Part shown: piece by piece, positions 34,158-45,100 of the stretch
Position numbering within the stretch: the stretch's first letter is position 1
Layout of the letters: the number at the start of each line of letters is the position of its first letter
Source of the DNA: Calocera cornea HHB12733
Lineage: Eukaryota > Basidiomycota > Dacrymycetes > Dacrymycetales > Dacrymycetaceae
Direction of reading: 5' to 3'
NCBI GenBank assembly: GCA_001632435.1
Contig: KV424084.1
Span: forward strand, 1-57,410
Length of the DNA stretch: 57,410 nucleotides
Position numbers and translations under genes: made by a program
Notes under the pieces: generated by a model
What the model saw: the letters and a program-made list of their open reading frames with translations, nothing else
Database searches by the model: none
What the model was told of the DNA's origin: nothing

Positions 34158-36914
34158 ATGAGCACCCCAGTACGCCCGCGACGCCCAACGAAGCTGAAGG
34201 CAGTATCGACAGTGGTTGACTCTGATCCTGAGAACGACATAGAGGAGTGGGAGGCATCACCGCCGCCGCGCAAGCCCTCGGGTAGGGCGGGGAATATCAA
34301 GGAGGAGGGCAGGTCGAAGAGCAAGCGCCGCGTGAGCGACATACACGCATCACCGCGCGCGCCGTTGGCCGAGGTGGACCTAAACGACGATGCGGCGGAG
34401 CGGAGAGCGCGCCGACAAAGCCTGAAGCGGTCGACGTCTGTGCGAAATGTCGAGGAACACGCGCCAAAGGCCGAGAGGCACAACTCGGACAAGAGCGTTC
34501 ACGGCGTTGGCGCAAGCGCCAGCATGGTGGCCAACACCACTGCTAACAAGAGTACGAGGGTTGCGGCACTCGCTATGGTTAACGGTGGCGGACATCAAAT
34601 CTCGGCGGTTGCGCCTCAAGCACCGCCGCCCAGTCTGCAGATCCTGAGCAGCAACTTTGAGGAGTGGATGAAGATGGCGACTGATAACGTGCGTATTTCA
34701 TGCTCCGGTCACATGGGACAGACGTTGACGAATTCTCCAGAAAATCAACGCCGCAAACTCCTGGAACTTTGCGCTTATCGACTACTTCCACGACATGTCG
34801 CTCCTCCGAAACGAGCTCGACAACAGCATCAACTTTCAGAAAGCGTCATGCACTCTCGATGGCTGTGTCAAGATCTGGACGAGCCGTGTTGACAGCGTTG
34901 CCACCGAGACTGGGAAGCTGTTGAGCGGCCTGGCGAACGATGGTCGCGGTGCAGCCAATGGAGACGAGGACGGAAACGAGGACGGCCCGGGAGAGGGCGA
35001 AGAGGGTGCTGCAAAGGCCAAGCGGAGGACGCACCGAAGCGAAGTCACGCTGGCCAAGTCGTACGCCCAGCTTCAGGTGAAGAAGTTCGACCTCGAATTC
35101 ACAGTCGACCCTCTGTTCAAGAAGACAAGTGCCGACTTCGACGAAGGTGGCGCCATGGGTCTGCTGATGAACCATCTTGGCGTCGACGGGTCGCTGCGCA
35201 TTGTCTTCGACGCGAGCGACTGTACGCTTGAAGAAGACGATACGGAGGAAGATCTGTCCGAGATGAAGGGTGCCGAAGTCGATCTCTCGTCTCTCCGCGC
35301 AAAGTACTTCCCAAACATGGATATCCTGGAAGACAAAGGCATCAGCTCCACTCTCAGCGATTTCAAGTTCTCGGCAGATCAGAACCTCGAACTTGCATTC
35401 CTCAATCTTGATCGTGCGGAGACGGTAACGCCAAATCCTGATTCAGGCGACGGTTTCGATGATGGGGCTAATGGCGGCACCGGAGAGGATTTCTTCACTG
35501 GCGATCAGGCTGTCGATGATGATGCCGGTGGCTGGGGAGGCGAAGGTGGCTGGGGAGGAGATGAAGACAATGGCGCGGGAGGCGATACAGCAGACGGTGA
35601 ACAGCCTGCTCCTGGCAGCTCAAGAGTCGCATTCGGCGGTGTCGAGTCCTTCGATCCTCGCCACCCGCCGAATGAACGGGCTCTTGTCATGGCTCTCGGA
35701 GAGGGCGAAGGGGCGCTGGATTACTTCGACCAGAACCTCCTCAAGAACTGGGCTGGACCTGAGCACTGGAAGATGCGCAAGGTCATTCGTAAAGGTTTAC
35801 ATCATTCATCTCACTCATGTCATCGTACTTATATCTCACAGATACCCCGGACTCATCCACGGCTGCGAACAAGGCATCAAAGGCAGAGAAGAAGGCATTT
35901 GAGATCGATTTCACCACTCCCGCGCCTTCAACAAAGCAGTTGTTCGCTCCCTCTGGTCGGGCGGCCATATTACTTCCTGGGAGCAAGGCCCCGTCAAAGA
36001 GAAAGCGCAGCTCAAGGACCAAGGCCCCTCAAGTCAAACGAGATGAGCACTTATTACCGGATGACATGCATTTCAGCAGCACACAATTATTGCGGCTGTT
36101 CATGAAGCCGAAGTTCGCGCTCAGGATGCGCCGGCAGGGCCATGTCATCAACGGTATGAATATCAGTGCACCCCAAGTTGCGTGTTCTGACATGTGGCCA
36201 CAGAGGAAGACGGCGAGGTTGATGAGCGGTTCTGGGCGCAGGCTGCTGCTGATCAAGCGGGTGGCTTCGAAGCCGATCAAAGTACGTTCTCAAGACCTTC
36301 TGGCTTGTAACGCCCTGACGTTGGAGCTAGCCCAAGACGGAGGACCGATACCATTCGGGACCCAATTCTTCATGGATGACTTTGAGGATGGAGGATATGA
36401 TGATGATGGCTTCCCAGGTCCAGTGCAAACAATGGACGAGGAAGGTGACCTCCTTGCTGCAACGCAGGAACAGCTGAAGCGAGTCAGACCGGAGTTTGTC
36501 AACTACTCCAAGAGGGCTAAACGGGTCGACGTCCGAAAGCTGAAAGAGAACATCTGGAAGGGTCTCAACATTGTGGTTGACCATGGCTCCAAGGAGGATA
36601 CGGAGGTATGTACACCTGTCTTCTCGACACGGCGTTGGCTGACTCTGTTATAGACGAAGATGGATGTTGTGGCTACAGATCCGGACGAGGCTAGAGAATT
36701 TGGTTCCGTTGTACAAGAGTTGAAGAAGACATATCCCAAGGACAAGCTCGACGAGATCAGCACAAGCTTCTGCTTCATCTGTGTTCTCCACTTGGCCAAT
36801 GAGCAAGGCTTAAAGCTCGACGCTGGGAATCCAGACGAGACCGGCGAACGGAAAGTGGGCGAGTTGTGGGATCTCAAGGTATTCAGAGACCCGAATGCCA
36901 CTGCCTCTGCATGA
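34158..36914 (+). CDS. BRN1: Condensin subunit 2 / Barren (kleisin CAP-H)
   Basis: This kleisin links the Smc2-Smc4 heads and HEAT subunits of condensin and is needed for mitotic chromosome compaction. The ATG at 34158 (MSTPVRPRRPTKLK) opens a basic, Ser-rich N-terminus. The Barren signature follows: LQILSSNFEEWMKMATDN, then across a short intron KINAANSWNFALIDYFHDMS. STLDGC-like CTLDGCVKIWTSRVDSVATE and QLQVKKFDLEFTVDPLFKKT come next, all highly conserved in CAP-H. The middle is acidic and Gly/Asp-rich (about 35420-35620). Conserved C-terminal blocks include QNLLKNWAGPEHWKMRK, VKRDEHLLPDDMHFSS and ISTSFCFICVLHLANEQGL, the winged-helix end. I see introns near 34688, 35793, 36153, 36282 and 36606. 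Starting at an upstream in-frame ATG at 34071 is less likely because it lies in AT-rich leader sequence. Confidence 0.93.
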
Positions 36915-37166
36915 TCTATTTTCTCGTTTGGTTTTATGCGTGTTGTGGATTAGTGTTGCTTCGTTCCTCAATGTATTGAATATTTCGCCTATTGCCAATG
37001 TTGACGTGTCTACACTCCCGAAGAAGCAGGTGTGGCAAGCTGTGCGGAAGCAAATCAGCCACAAGTCGAGGAACTGTACAGTTGCATCGTCCCTCGTCGG
37101 ATCCTAATTACCATCCCATTGCCAGAACGTACGCGCTCACCGTCCGACCCACCGACAACATCCAAA

Positions 37167-37909
37167 ATGGTGAGCATTGCTGCACGAATTATCCTGTCGA
37201 CTGTTTATATAGTCCGGCGGGACTATGGCTGCATTCATGAATTACTCGGGGCCTTATTCTGACCTTCCTGCGCAGGCCGAAGAGTCGAAAGCCCCCACCA
37301 ACCCCATGAAGGAGCTGCGGATAGACAAGCTCGTCATCAGTGCGTCCTGCCGTTTTGTATATGCTGGCCAGCGATTGATCTCCTGTTCAGACATCTCTGT
37401 TGGCGAGTCTGGTGATCGTCTCACCCGTGCCTCCAAGGTGCTCGAGCAGCTGACCGGTCAAACACCCGTCACCTCCAAGGCGCGCTACACCGTCCGGACG
37501 TTCGGTATCCGTCGTAACGAGAAGATCGCTGTGCACGTCACCATCCGCGGGCCCAAGGCAGAGGAAATCCTTGAGCGTGGCCTCAAGGTGAAGGAGTACG
37601 AGCTGCGCCGGCGCAACTTCTCTGAGACGGGGAACTTCGGCTTCGGTATCCAAGAACACATCGATCTTGGCGCCCGCTACGACCCCGGTATCGGTATCTT
37701 TGGGATGGACTTCTACGTTGTGATGGGCCGTCCTGGGCAGCGTGTGACGAGGAGGAAGCAGAAGAAGGCCCGCATTGGCTTCCAGCACAAGGTCAAGAGG
37801 GAGGATACCATGTCGTGGTTCAAGCAGAGGTTCGATGGCATCATCCTCGTGAGTAAAATCCCTCATAACTCCTTGACGCCGTGTGCTGACAGCCTGCCTC
37901 TAGAAATGA
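37167..37909 (+). CDS. RPL11: 60S ribosomal protein L11 (uL5)
   Basis: uL5 binds 5S rRNA in the central protuberance of the large subunit. Four exons give 175-176 residues, the normal length: 37167-37169 (ATG alone), 37276-37339, 37391-37848 and 37904-37909 (AAA plus stop). The protein reads [20 protein letters not shown], then [16 protein letters not shown], followed by [40 protein letters not shown] follows, and the end has [13 protein letters not shown] and [13 protein letters not shown]. All introns have GTGNGT-type donors and AG acceptors. The first intron sits directly after the start codon, as in several fungal ribosomal protein genes, and the last exon has only one sense codon. Sequence before the ATG (about 37060-37160) serves as promoter and leader. 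Confidence 0.95.
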
Positions 37910-38201
37910 TCGTCTACTTTGCTGTTGCATTTTCATCATGTATGCTCATAGGACATGTCTATGATTTACAATATGACATTCCCGGGGTTAACGCAAATTG
38001 TCCGAGCGACCGCGCCGTTCTTCGCATCGTGCACAGCAGCGGCCGCTCTCAGAATCAGCCTTGGTTGAATGATTGCGAGTCACGCCATGTTATTATTTGA
38101 TTCCAACAGAATCCCTGGTAAACGACATGTGGTCTTTGAAAAGGTCTCCATCTACATCCGACAGAAGATAACCGTGAACTAGATATATGCACACGTCATG
38201 C
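37910..38201. other. Convergent 3' region of RPL11 and the dehydratase gene
   Basis: This spacer of 292 bases lies between two stop codons and is relatively AT-rich. An open frame continuing past the L11 stop is intron read-through, not a gene. Confidence 0.4.
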
Positions 38202-39662
38202 CTAGTGTGTGCCGTTGGGTGCCCCATTGCTGAGTGGCTTCTCCGGGGCGGGGCTTAAGAGATGTGCAGCGGGGATAAGGATAGCATTCGGGTTGAGCTC
38301 GAGACCGAAGCCGGGGGCGTCGCTTACGTCGATGCTGCCGCCGATAGGAAGCGGCTCGTTTAGGAAAAGGTCGCCGAAGCACGGGTGAATGGATCTGCCG
38401 TCGAACGAGTTGGCAATGTACTCGCAATACGGCGAGTGCGGCTGGGACATGATGAAGTGATAGCTATACGGGCCCGAGCCGTGCGGGACGACGGGGATGT
38501 CGTAGGCGCTAGCCATCGCGCTGACCTTGAGCAGCTCGGTCAGGCCGCCGATCCACATCACGTCGGGCTGGATGATGTCGATGGACCGGCCCTCGATGAG
38601 CTTGCGGTGGCCGTAGCGCGAGTACTCGTGCTCGCCCGTCGTCCACCGGACGGTCGGCATACGCTCCTTGAGCAGCTTGTGGCCGTCAAAGTCGTCCGGG
38701 TGCAGTACCTCCTCCCACCAGTAGATGTCGATCTTCTCGTCGATGCACTTTTGCGCAATCTCGACGGCGTATGTTACGTTGAGCGACATCTGCACGAGGC
38801 GTCAGCCCGTGATTGATGTGCGCGGAGTGTGGGGAGGCGGGAACGTACGTAACAATCGACCATGATTGGGTAGTCGGGTCCTACGGATTCACGGTGCTTC
38901 CTGAGGAACTCGACGTTCTTCCGGAGCCCCTCGGGGCCCTCAGCGGGGGAGAAGGGCAGCGGAACCTTGGCGCCCCAGAAGCCCATCCGCTTCGTCTCGG
39001 CCGGGAGAGGCCCGGTGCAGTCTGCAGCACCGATAAGCGGGGCAGCGTGGGAAGAGGGCTGTCAGATTGGCTCACAGAAGGGGATCTTCTCCTTCGTGCG
39101 GCCGCCGATCATCTTGTACACCGGCTCGCCTCGAATCTTGCCTATAAGATCCCAGATAGCGAGGTCGATGACGGAAATGGTCGCGAGCACGATGCCCTTC
39201 CTGCCGTAGAACATGCTTGCCTATTTCTGGATTAGACGCGGATCGGGCTATCGCTTATGAGGGCGCACCTTGAACATCTGGTCCCACATCAGGTTGAGGT
39301 CACGCGGGTCCTTGCCCAGGACGAACTGCTTGAAGTGGTTCTCGATGAGCCAGCAGGAGGGAGGGCCGCCAAAGCCGGTCGCGATGCCCTGTGTGCCATC
39401 GCTCGCCGTGACCTTGACGAACAGGGAGCCGAGGACGCCGATGCCCCTGCATCACATGTCAGTGCCTTGTACCGAAAGTGGAGTGGGTTCGGACGCACCA
39501 GGAAGTGCGGGACGCACGATACTGCTCATACTGGGACATGGGGTTCGAGATGAAGGTGTCGACGATCCAATGGCCCTTGCCCTGCCTGTGGTAGTCCCCT
39601 CCGGAGCCCTTGCTCGAGGGGACGAAAGACTCGACCTTTACGATGGTGGGGAAGGGGGCCAT
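38202..39662 (-). CDS. LRA3: L-rhamnonate dehydratase (enolase superfamily, mandelate racemase group)
   Basis: This enzyme dehydrates L-rhamnonate to 2-keto-3-deoxy-L-rhamnonate in the oxidative fungal rhamnose pathway. Five exons (39499-39662, 39269-39446, 39076-39220, 38849-39021, 38202-38789) keep phase throughout and give 415 residues. Key blocks are [30 protein letters not shown], and the pathway-typical [12 protein letters not shown]. Metal ligands are the Asp in MVDCYMSLN, the Glu in [12 protein letters not shown] and the Glu in [12 protein letters not shown]. The Asp of [12 protein letters not shown] and the His of [14 protein letters not shown] form the catalytic dyad. GEHE..R and PHGS..YS.H match RhmD proteins better than other acid-sugar dehydratases. 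The other rhamnose genes (LRA1, LRA2, LRA4) are not in this window, so the gene stands alone here. Confidence 0.88.
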
Positions 39663-40515
39663 TCTGCTTCAGCTATCTATACGTTGTAGATCGGACGCGT
39701 GGGAGGGGATGGGAATGCAACTGAAGCAGAACACGGGCGGTTCAGGAGGGTGGAATGGCATGGCGCTCGCGTGCTTATTATACTGGGTGGGCGTGGCTCC
39801 TGGCCTATGGGAACGCAACCCAGGATTGCGTTGTTCAAGCCCCCACCTTACTCATAGAAATCGGGGGGTCCATCCAGGGTGAGTGAGATTCGCGAGGATA
39901 AGGACCCGAAAGGAGTTAGGGCCTTGGCACGTAACAGATTATCTCAGCGCGGGGTACCCATTCGGGGCAACAACAGCCCGACCGCCCGATCCATCCCTCC
40001 CTTGCCGGAGCGACGCTGATACACACGCTTGGAGTCCTGCACAGCCCGACCTGCGTATCGCACGGCAAACACCTGGTGGCCAGCCGGGCAGAACCGGGAA
40101 TACCTTCCAAGAAGTGGACGCGCCGGCGCCCGGCGTTTCTGCACGGACCGTCGGTGTAACAACGCAGCAAGTGACTGGTCCAAGACGTAATCTGCCGAGC
40201 CTCGCCGAGACGTGACCCTGACGTCGAGCACAAAGCTTGGTCAACACCACCCTGCTCACATGCTCACCCTGGTGGAGAACTGGCAGCAGACAGACTTGCG
40301 AATTGCACTGATCTACAATGGCCATTCTATAGATACAACGAAGATACTGTGACAGCTGCCAAGAAGCACGGTGAGTGCCACCTGGCCGCATTTACAATGT
40401 CAAGATCGAGAAACCCTGTATGGACTGAAGAGAAATAGCAATGGAACCGCAAGGGAAGAGTGGGGAAAGGGCAGCCGGTTAAACACTACTGCGAGGACGC
40501 AGTTTAGGGGACAGA
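39663..40515. other. Promoter region of the rhamnonate dehydratase gene
   Basis: About 850 bases between the dehydratase ATG and the end of the next minus-strand gene. Open frames on both strands (39883-40215, 39939-40391) have no domains. I see no recognisable sugar-responsive site. Confidence 0.4.
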
Positions 40516-43500
40516 CTAGGCAGTCACCACAGCTGCTTGGTCCTCGGTGAGCCCAGCAGCTGCAGCAGCTGGCTCAGAGACGACCTCTGGCTGAGCGAGT
40601 TCAGCCTCATCCGCGACCGGAGGGGACAATTTCTTCTGTTTCTTCGGCAAGGGAGCGACAGGCTTCTCGTCAGCGGGAGTCGCGTCCGCACTGGGCTCCC
40701 CAGCGTCTTCCTCGCGCTTCCGTTTCTTGTTCAGATCGGCACCGGTTGCCCCGACAGCCGATTCGTCCCCTTCCGGCAGCTCGGGCTCGGCGGGGGAACC
40801 CTCCTCCTTCTTCTGTTTCTTCGGCGAGGGCGCAGCTTCCTCCTCCGCAAGCTCCTCTCCCTCCGGCTCATCCTCCTCATCCCGCTTCCGCTTCTTATCG
40901 CCCAACCCGTACCCCTCCTCAGGTGAGTGGTTCATCCTCGAGCTGCTCCGCGTCGTCCGCTCAGAGTAGAAGATGAGCGGCGCCTTGTGGCTCTTCTTCT
41001 TGCTCGGCGCAGGCGCAAGCTCAGCGGGCGTACTGTCCTTCGTCGCCGTGCTCCCGCCAGACGACTTCTTCGACTTTCCGTTCGCCTTGCGCTTCTTGGA
41101 CGGGCTTGTGGTGGCGTCCTCGCTCCCTCCTGAGCGGACGGACGACTCGCCGGACCCCTCAGAGTCGCGTTTCCGCTTGCCCTCCCCATCCACGGGTGCC
41201 TCCTTCGCCTCGTCCACAACGCTGATCTCCTCCGCCGGGGTCTCATCAAGCTCCGCTCCCGTCTTGCCCTTCCTTTCCGCCCTCTCCTTCGCCGCCCTGG
41301 CCTTCGCAGCACGCGTCCGCCCGGGCGTGGGCCCATGCAGCGCATCCTCGATATTCTCCACCAGCTCGTCCCCGACCACGCGGCGGATGAACATGCCGTC
41401 GACGTAGATCCTGCACGTGCGGTAGTCGACCGAGGTCTTGCCCATGCTCTGCAGGGTGGAGCTGTACCACGTCGGCCCGTCGGCGAGCGCTTGGGCCGCC
41501 TGCGCTGCAGAGGCGGGGACGGCGGTGAGCGGGGAGGACTCGGCGTCCTTCACCAAACTGGCCGTCTCGGAGCGGAGGATCCACCGCCAGCCCTTGACGT
41601 CCAGAACCACGCTCTCCAGCTTGTCCTTCGTCGTCACCCCGCACGCGACCTCAGCGACGATCCCCTCATCGAGCAGAACAATCTGATCCCCTTTCGTGCG
41701 CGGGACGAGCAGCTTGCCGCTCGCGTCGATGATCACCGGCCGGGGGGCGGACGACGAGTCGGTCTCGGCATGGCAGAGATGGAGGAGCCACTGGTCTTTG
41801 CCGGCCCGCGGGGCCGCAGCGCCGGTGACCGCCCAGGGCCGGCGGTAGAGGAGGATATCGTGCGTCCTCAATGTCGGTTCTCCCACATCCGCGGCCTTGG
41901 CAGGCCCGACCTCCCCAACCACCAGAGCAGCGGGCCCAGCCCCTTCCTCACTCTTCCCACGCCCACGCCCAGGGCCTTCCTCGCCCTTCCCATCCGCGGC
42001 ACCGGGCTCGACCCCCGCTTCCCTGCCCTCCCTGCCCTGCTTCCCCACCCCACCTTCGGGGACTTCTGATCCCTTCCCCACCCTGTCGGTTCCCTAGATA
42101 AGCCCAGTCAGCTTCCAACCTCCCTGTGGTAGTACTGGACGATGATAATACGCACGTCGGGGATAAGCAGCGTTCTTGCAGCGTACGTCGCGCGCACCCC
42201 GCGCTGGACGACCTCGCACAGTTCTTTCGGGGCGTATTCCTGCCTGCACCGACCAAACAAAGCACCATCAGTCTCTGCACTCATACTCGTCCGTCCCTCC
42301 AGCGCGCGTGCCCTCCTCCCCCCATAGCAGCACCCGCGCCAGACGAGAAGTGGAAGTGGAAACGTACCACCCCTTCGTATCCCCCCATCCAAACCGCACG
42401 CTCACCGCAACCCCGCCATCATACGCCCCCTGCCTGCTCGCCTCCCACTCCTGATACGTCGCCCGCCCAGCCTGCTCCCCCCGCGCTACCACCTCCCGGA
42501 GCGGGAGCTTGCGCCCCCACACCGGCTCGGGGGCGATCGAGTCCCAGTCGTACGGCTGGCCTCGGCGAAGAGAGGGGTCGGACCGGCCCCGCAGGTGCGG
42601 GAAGAGCGCGCCGTGCGCTAGGATGCGGGGGCGGGACTCGAGCTTGGCGCGGACGCGCGCTGGGAGTCCGTCCAACTAAACCATCATTCCACGCCGATCA
42701 GCATCGGTACCAAACCCGCAACTGTAATGCGAAAGACGTAGAAAACAAAGAGAGGAAAGGAGAGGAGACGCACCCCGGCCTGCCACCCCGCCTCGAGAAA
42801 CTCATAACTCAGCCCATCGTGATCTGCCCCCCACTCAAAACTGTGCACGCCCGCGCCGCCCATGCTCGCCCGATAGAGGCTGCGGGGCTCGCTCGCCCGC
42901 ACCCGGAGGCGGAGCGTCGTGCGCCTTTTGCCGGAGGGGTCCCGCAGCTCGCCATTGGCCGCGAGGGAGAGGTCGGCGGGGGTAAGGAGGCGGGAATGGA
43001 GCGCGCAGAGCAGGGGGTCGCTGTCGCAGGTGTAGAAGGTCGTCCCGTAGATGTAGCGTGCTTCGGCGGGCGGGAGAACGGGCGAGGGCGCGGAGAGGAG
43101 CAGGTCGAACGTGCACGGCAGGTGGCGGAACGTCCGCGGCGGGGGGAACTCGGTGGCGTGGTAGACACCTGCGTAGGGCGTGCGGGTGGGGGCGGGGGAG
43201 GGCGCGGAGGGCCCATCAGCGGCGAGGGAGAAGGGCGGGAGGGCGCGCGCGGGGCCGGAGGGGGTGGGAGTGCGTTGGAGGGCGAGCCCGGGAGAGCGGT
43301 AGGAGGACGTGTACCGCGGTGGGTCTTGCCAGGGGCGGCTGGGCTCGCGTGGTGGAGGGGGGAGGGGGAGCTCGCGTTCTCTCTCCCGCTCTCTGGCCTG
43401 CGCCTCCCTCTCCCGGGCTAGGGCATCGCGTTCCCGGGCTTGAGCTTGCGCTTGCGCCTGCGCATCCCGCTCCCGCATCTCCCGCTCCCGCTCCCTAGCA

Positions 43501-44684
43501 TCCCTCTCCCGCTCCATCAGCCCGGCACCATAGTTCATCTCCATCTGGCCCATCTGCGGTGGCGGCGGCGGCGGACCAGGAGCATACATCTCCCTCTCCC
43601 TGCCCGCGGGGCCCCTCTCCGCCAGTACGCCCACACCCACCATCCCCGGCCCGAGCCCGTACGCTCCTCCGCCATCGGGCAGCCTCGGCTGGGCCGGGAG
43701 CGGGGAGTAGCGCGAGTCCACGGGCGAGAGGATCGACGCGCCCCCAGCACCCGTGAAGGGGGAGGCGTGCTGGGGGCGGTAGCGCTCTCTTTCCCTCTCT
43801 CTCTCTCTTTCGCGCTCGCGCTCGCGTTCCCGGGCCTCCCGGTCCCGCTCGCGCGCATCACGTTCCCTCTCCTGCTCCCTCGCTCGTTCCCTCTCCCACT
43901 CCCTCTCTCGCTCGCGCTCTCGCGCCATCTCCCGTTCCCTGTCGATCTGGCGATCCCGTTCCCTGTCCCGTTCTCTCCCAATGTCACGTTCTCGCTCGCG
44001 TTCCAGCTCCCCCCTCCCCCTCTCCTCCGCCCCGCCAAACCACTCCCTCCTCCCATGCACCAGACTGCTGATGTCCATCTTGGGGCTGATCGTGTGGCCC
44101 CCGCCCAGCCCTTGTCCAGGGCCGGGGCCAGGGGGCGTCACCTCCCCCCTGCGCGTTGGGCTCCCGAGCGGAGCACCCGCACTGGGAAAAAGAGGCGGGA
44201 GGGTCCTAGAGGTAGTAAAAGCCGGGAGGATGCTCGCCAGGGTCGGTCCAGCCCTGTCTGAGGAAGCGGGCGGAGGTGGGGGCATCGCGTTCCCGCCGCC
44301 GCCGGGGTTGCTCTGCGCGGGCGCGGGAGGGGTGGACGGGGACGGGCGCGGAGGGGGCGCGAGGGCGCTTGCGAGCGGGCCGGGGTTGTCGTACGACCTG
44401 AGGACGGAGGCGATGGTTGGGCTTCTGTCGGGGAGGGGGATGTTGCGGGCTGGTGTAGTATTACTGGTGCTTGCGGACCCAGTTCCTCCTGCGCTTGGGG
44501 TGCTTCCGGCACCGGAAAGGGCAGGGGTGGAGGAGGTGTTATTGTTATTGTTGTTGTTGTTGTTTGCGGGTGTGGATGAGGCAGGGAGGGGAAAGGCGGC
44601 GTGGTGAGCTGCGAATATCTGTGCGGGGGTGTCGAGGGCCGACGGGGGCCTGACGGGGGGCGGGGGGTGGGGCGGGGTGGCCAT
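40516..44684 (-). CDS. Rxt3-like protein (histone deacetylase complex component), low-complexity rich
   Basis: Four exons splice in phase (42774-44684, 42368-42675, 42156-42243, 40516-42093) to about 1,294 residues. The N-terminal 500 residues are disordered: Pro-rich, a poly-Asn run, then long Arg-Glu/Arg-Asp repeats. The folded core reads CTFDLLLSAPSPVLPPAEAR, IYGTTFYTCDSDPLLCALHS, then LYRASMGGAGVHSFEWGADH, DGLSYEFLEAGWQ, and across introns YDWDSIAPEPVWGRKLPL and APKELCEVVQRGVRATYAAR. The IYGT..YT.DSD and later HDGLSY motifs are what I associate with Rxt3, a subunit tied to the Rpd3L deacetylase. The C-terminal third is separate: LRTHDILLYRRPWAVTG, YRTCRIYVDGMFIRR and a very acidic and basic tail (KRKRDEEDEPEG). 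An in-frame ATG at 44765 would add 27 residues. The splicing is well supported, the family call only fairly so. Confidence 0.65.
43371..43990. repeat. Purine/pyrimidine-biased microsatellite tract coding for Arg/Glu repeats
   Basis: CTCTCG-, CTCCCG- and CGCTCG-type hexamers recur for about 600 bases on the plus strand. On the coding (minus) strand they read as RERERE, RERD and similar dipeptides in the Rxt3-like protein. The densest parts are 43790-43980 and 43371-43515. Such tracts expand and shrink by slippage, so length may differ between strains. Confidence 0.7.
44538..44572. repeat. Trinucleotide tract encoding poly-Asn
   Basis: ATT/GTT triplets on the plus strand give a run of nine Asn on the minus strand near residue 40 of the Rxt3-like protein. 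Confidence 0.7.
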
Positions 44685-45100
44685 CCTGCTCCTGGGAGAT
44701 GCACTACTCGCTAGGCTGCAGCGTGACGAGTCCGGCAGCAGGAAGACGCAGCAGGCGGCGAACAAAAGGCGCTCTGCTCTCCAGCAGCGAGCGTGGCGGC
44801 GGAAAGGACAAGCGTGGCCGCGGTGCCCTGTGCACGCCCCTCACCCCCGGCATGCCCCCGCACCACGTGCGCCCCGAGGCGGAGGCGGAGAAGCGGGCTG
44901 GGCTGGGGGCAGGACCCGTCGCTACAACAAAGTTGCAGCACCAAACGTTCGATTCCTTATTACCAAAGCTGCTAGCACCCCACCTGGCACCTGCACCTGC
45001 ACCAGCAGCGTCGACATCGGACCATAATATCATCTTGCACCTCGCACTCTAGTGATCCGCGCTTGGTGCAGACAGACCCTCCGTCCGGGCCAGAGTCGCG
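44685..45100. promoter_or_regulatory. Shared promoter region of the Rxt3-like gene and VPS25
   Basis: The starts of these divergent genes are 416 bases apart. The region includes CACGTG (about 44865), a possible bHLH site. No other element was identified. Confidence 0.4.

Noticed and set aside
42126..43421. A 431-codon plus-strand open frame with Arg/Gly/Glu-rich product
   Set aside because: Antisense to spliced exons of the Rxt3-like gene in GC-rich repeat sequence.
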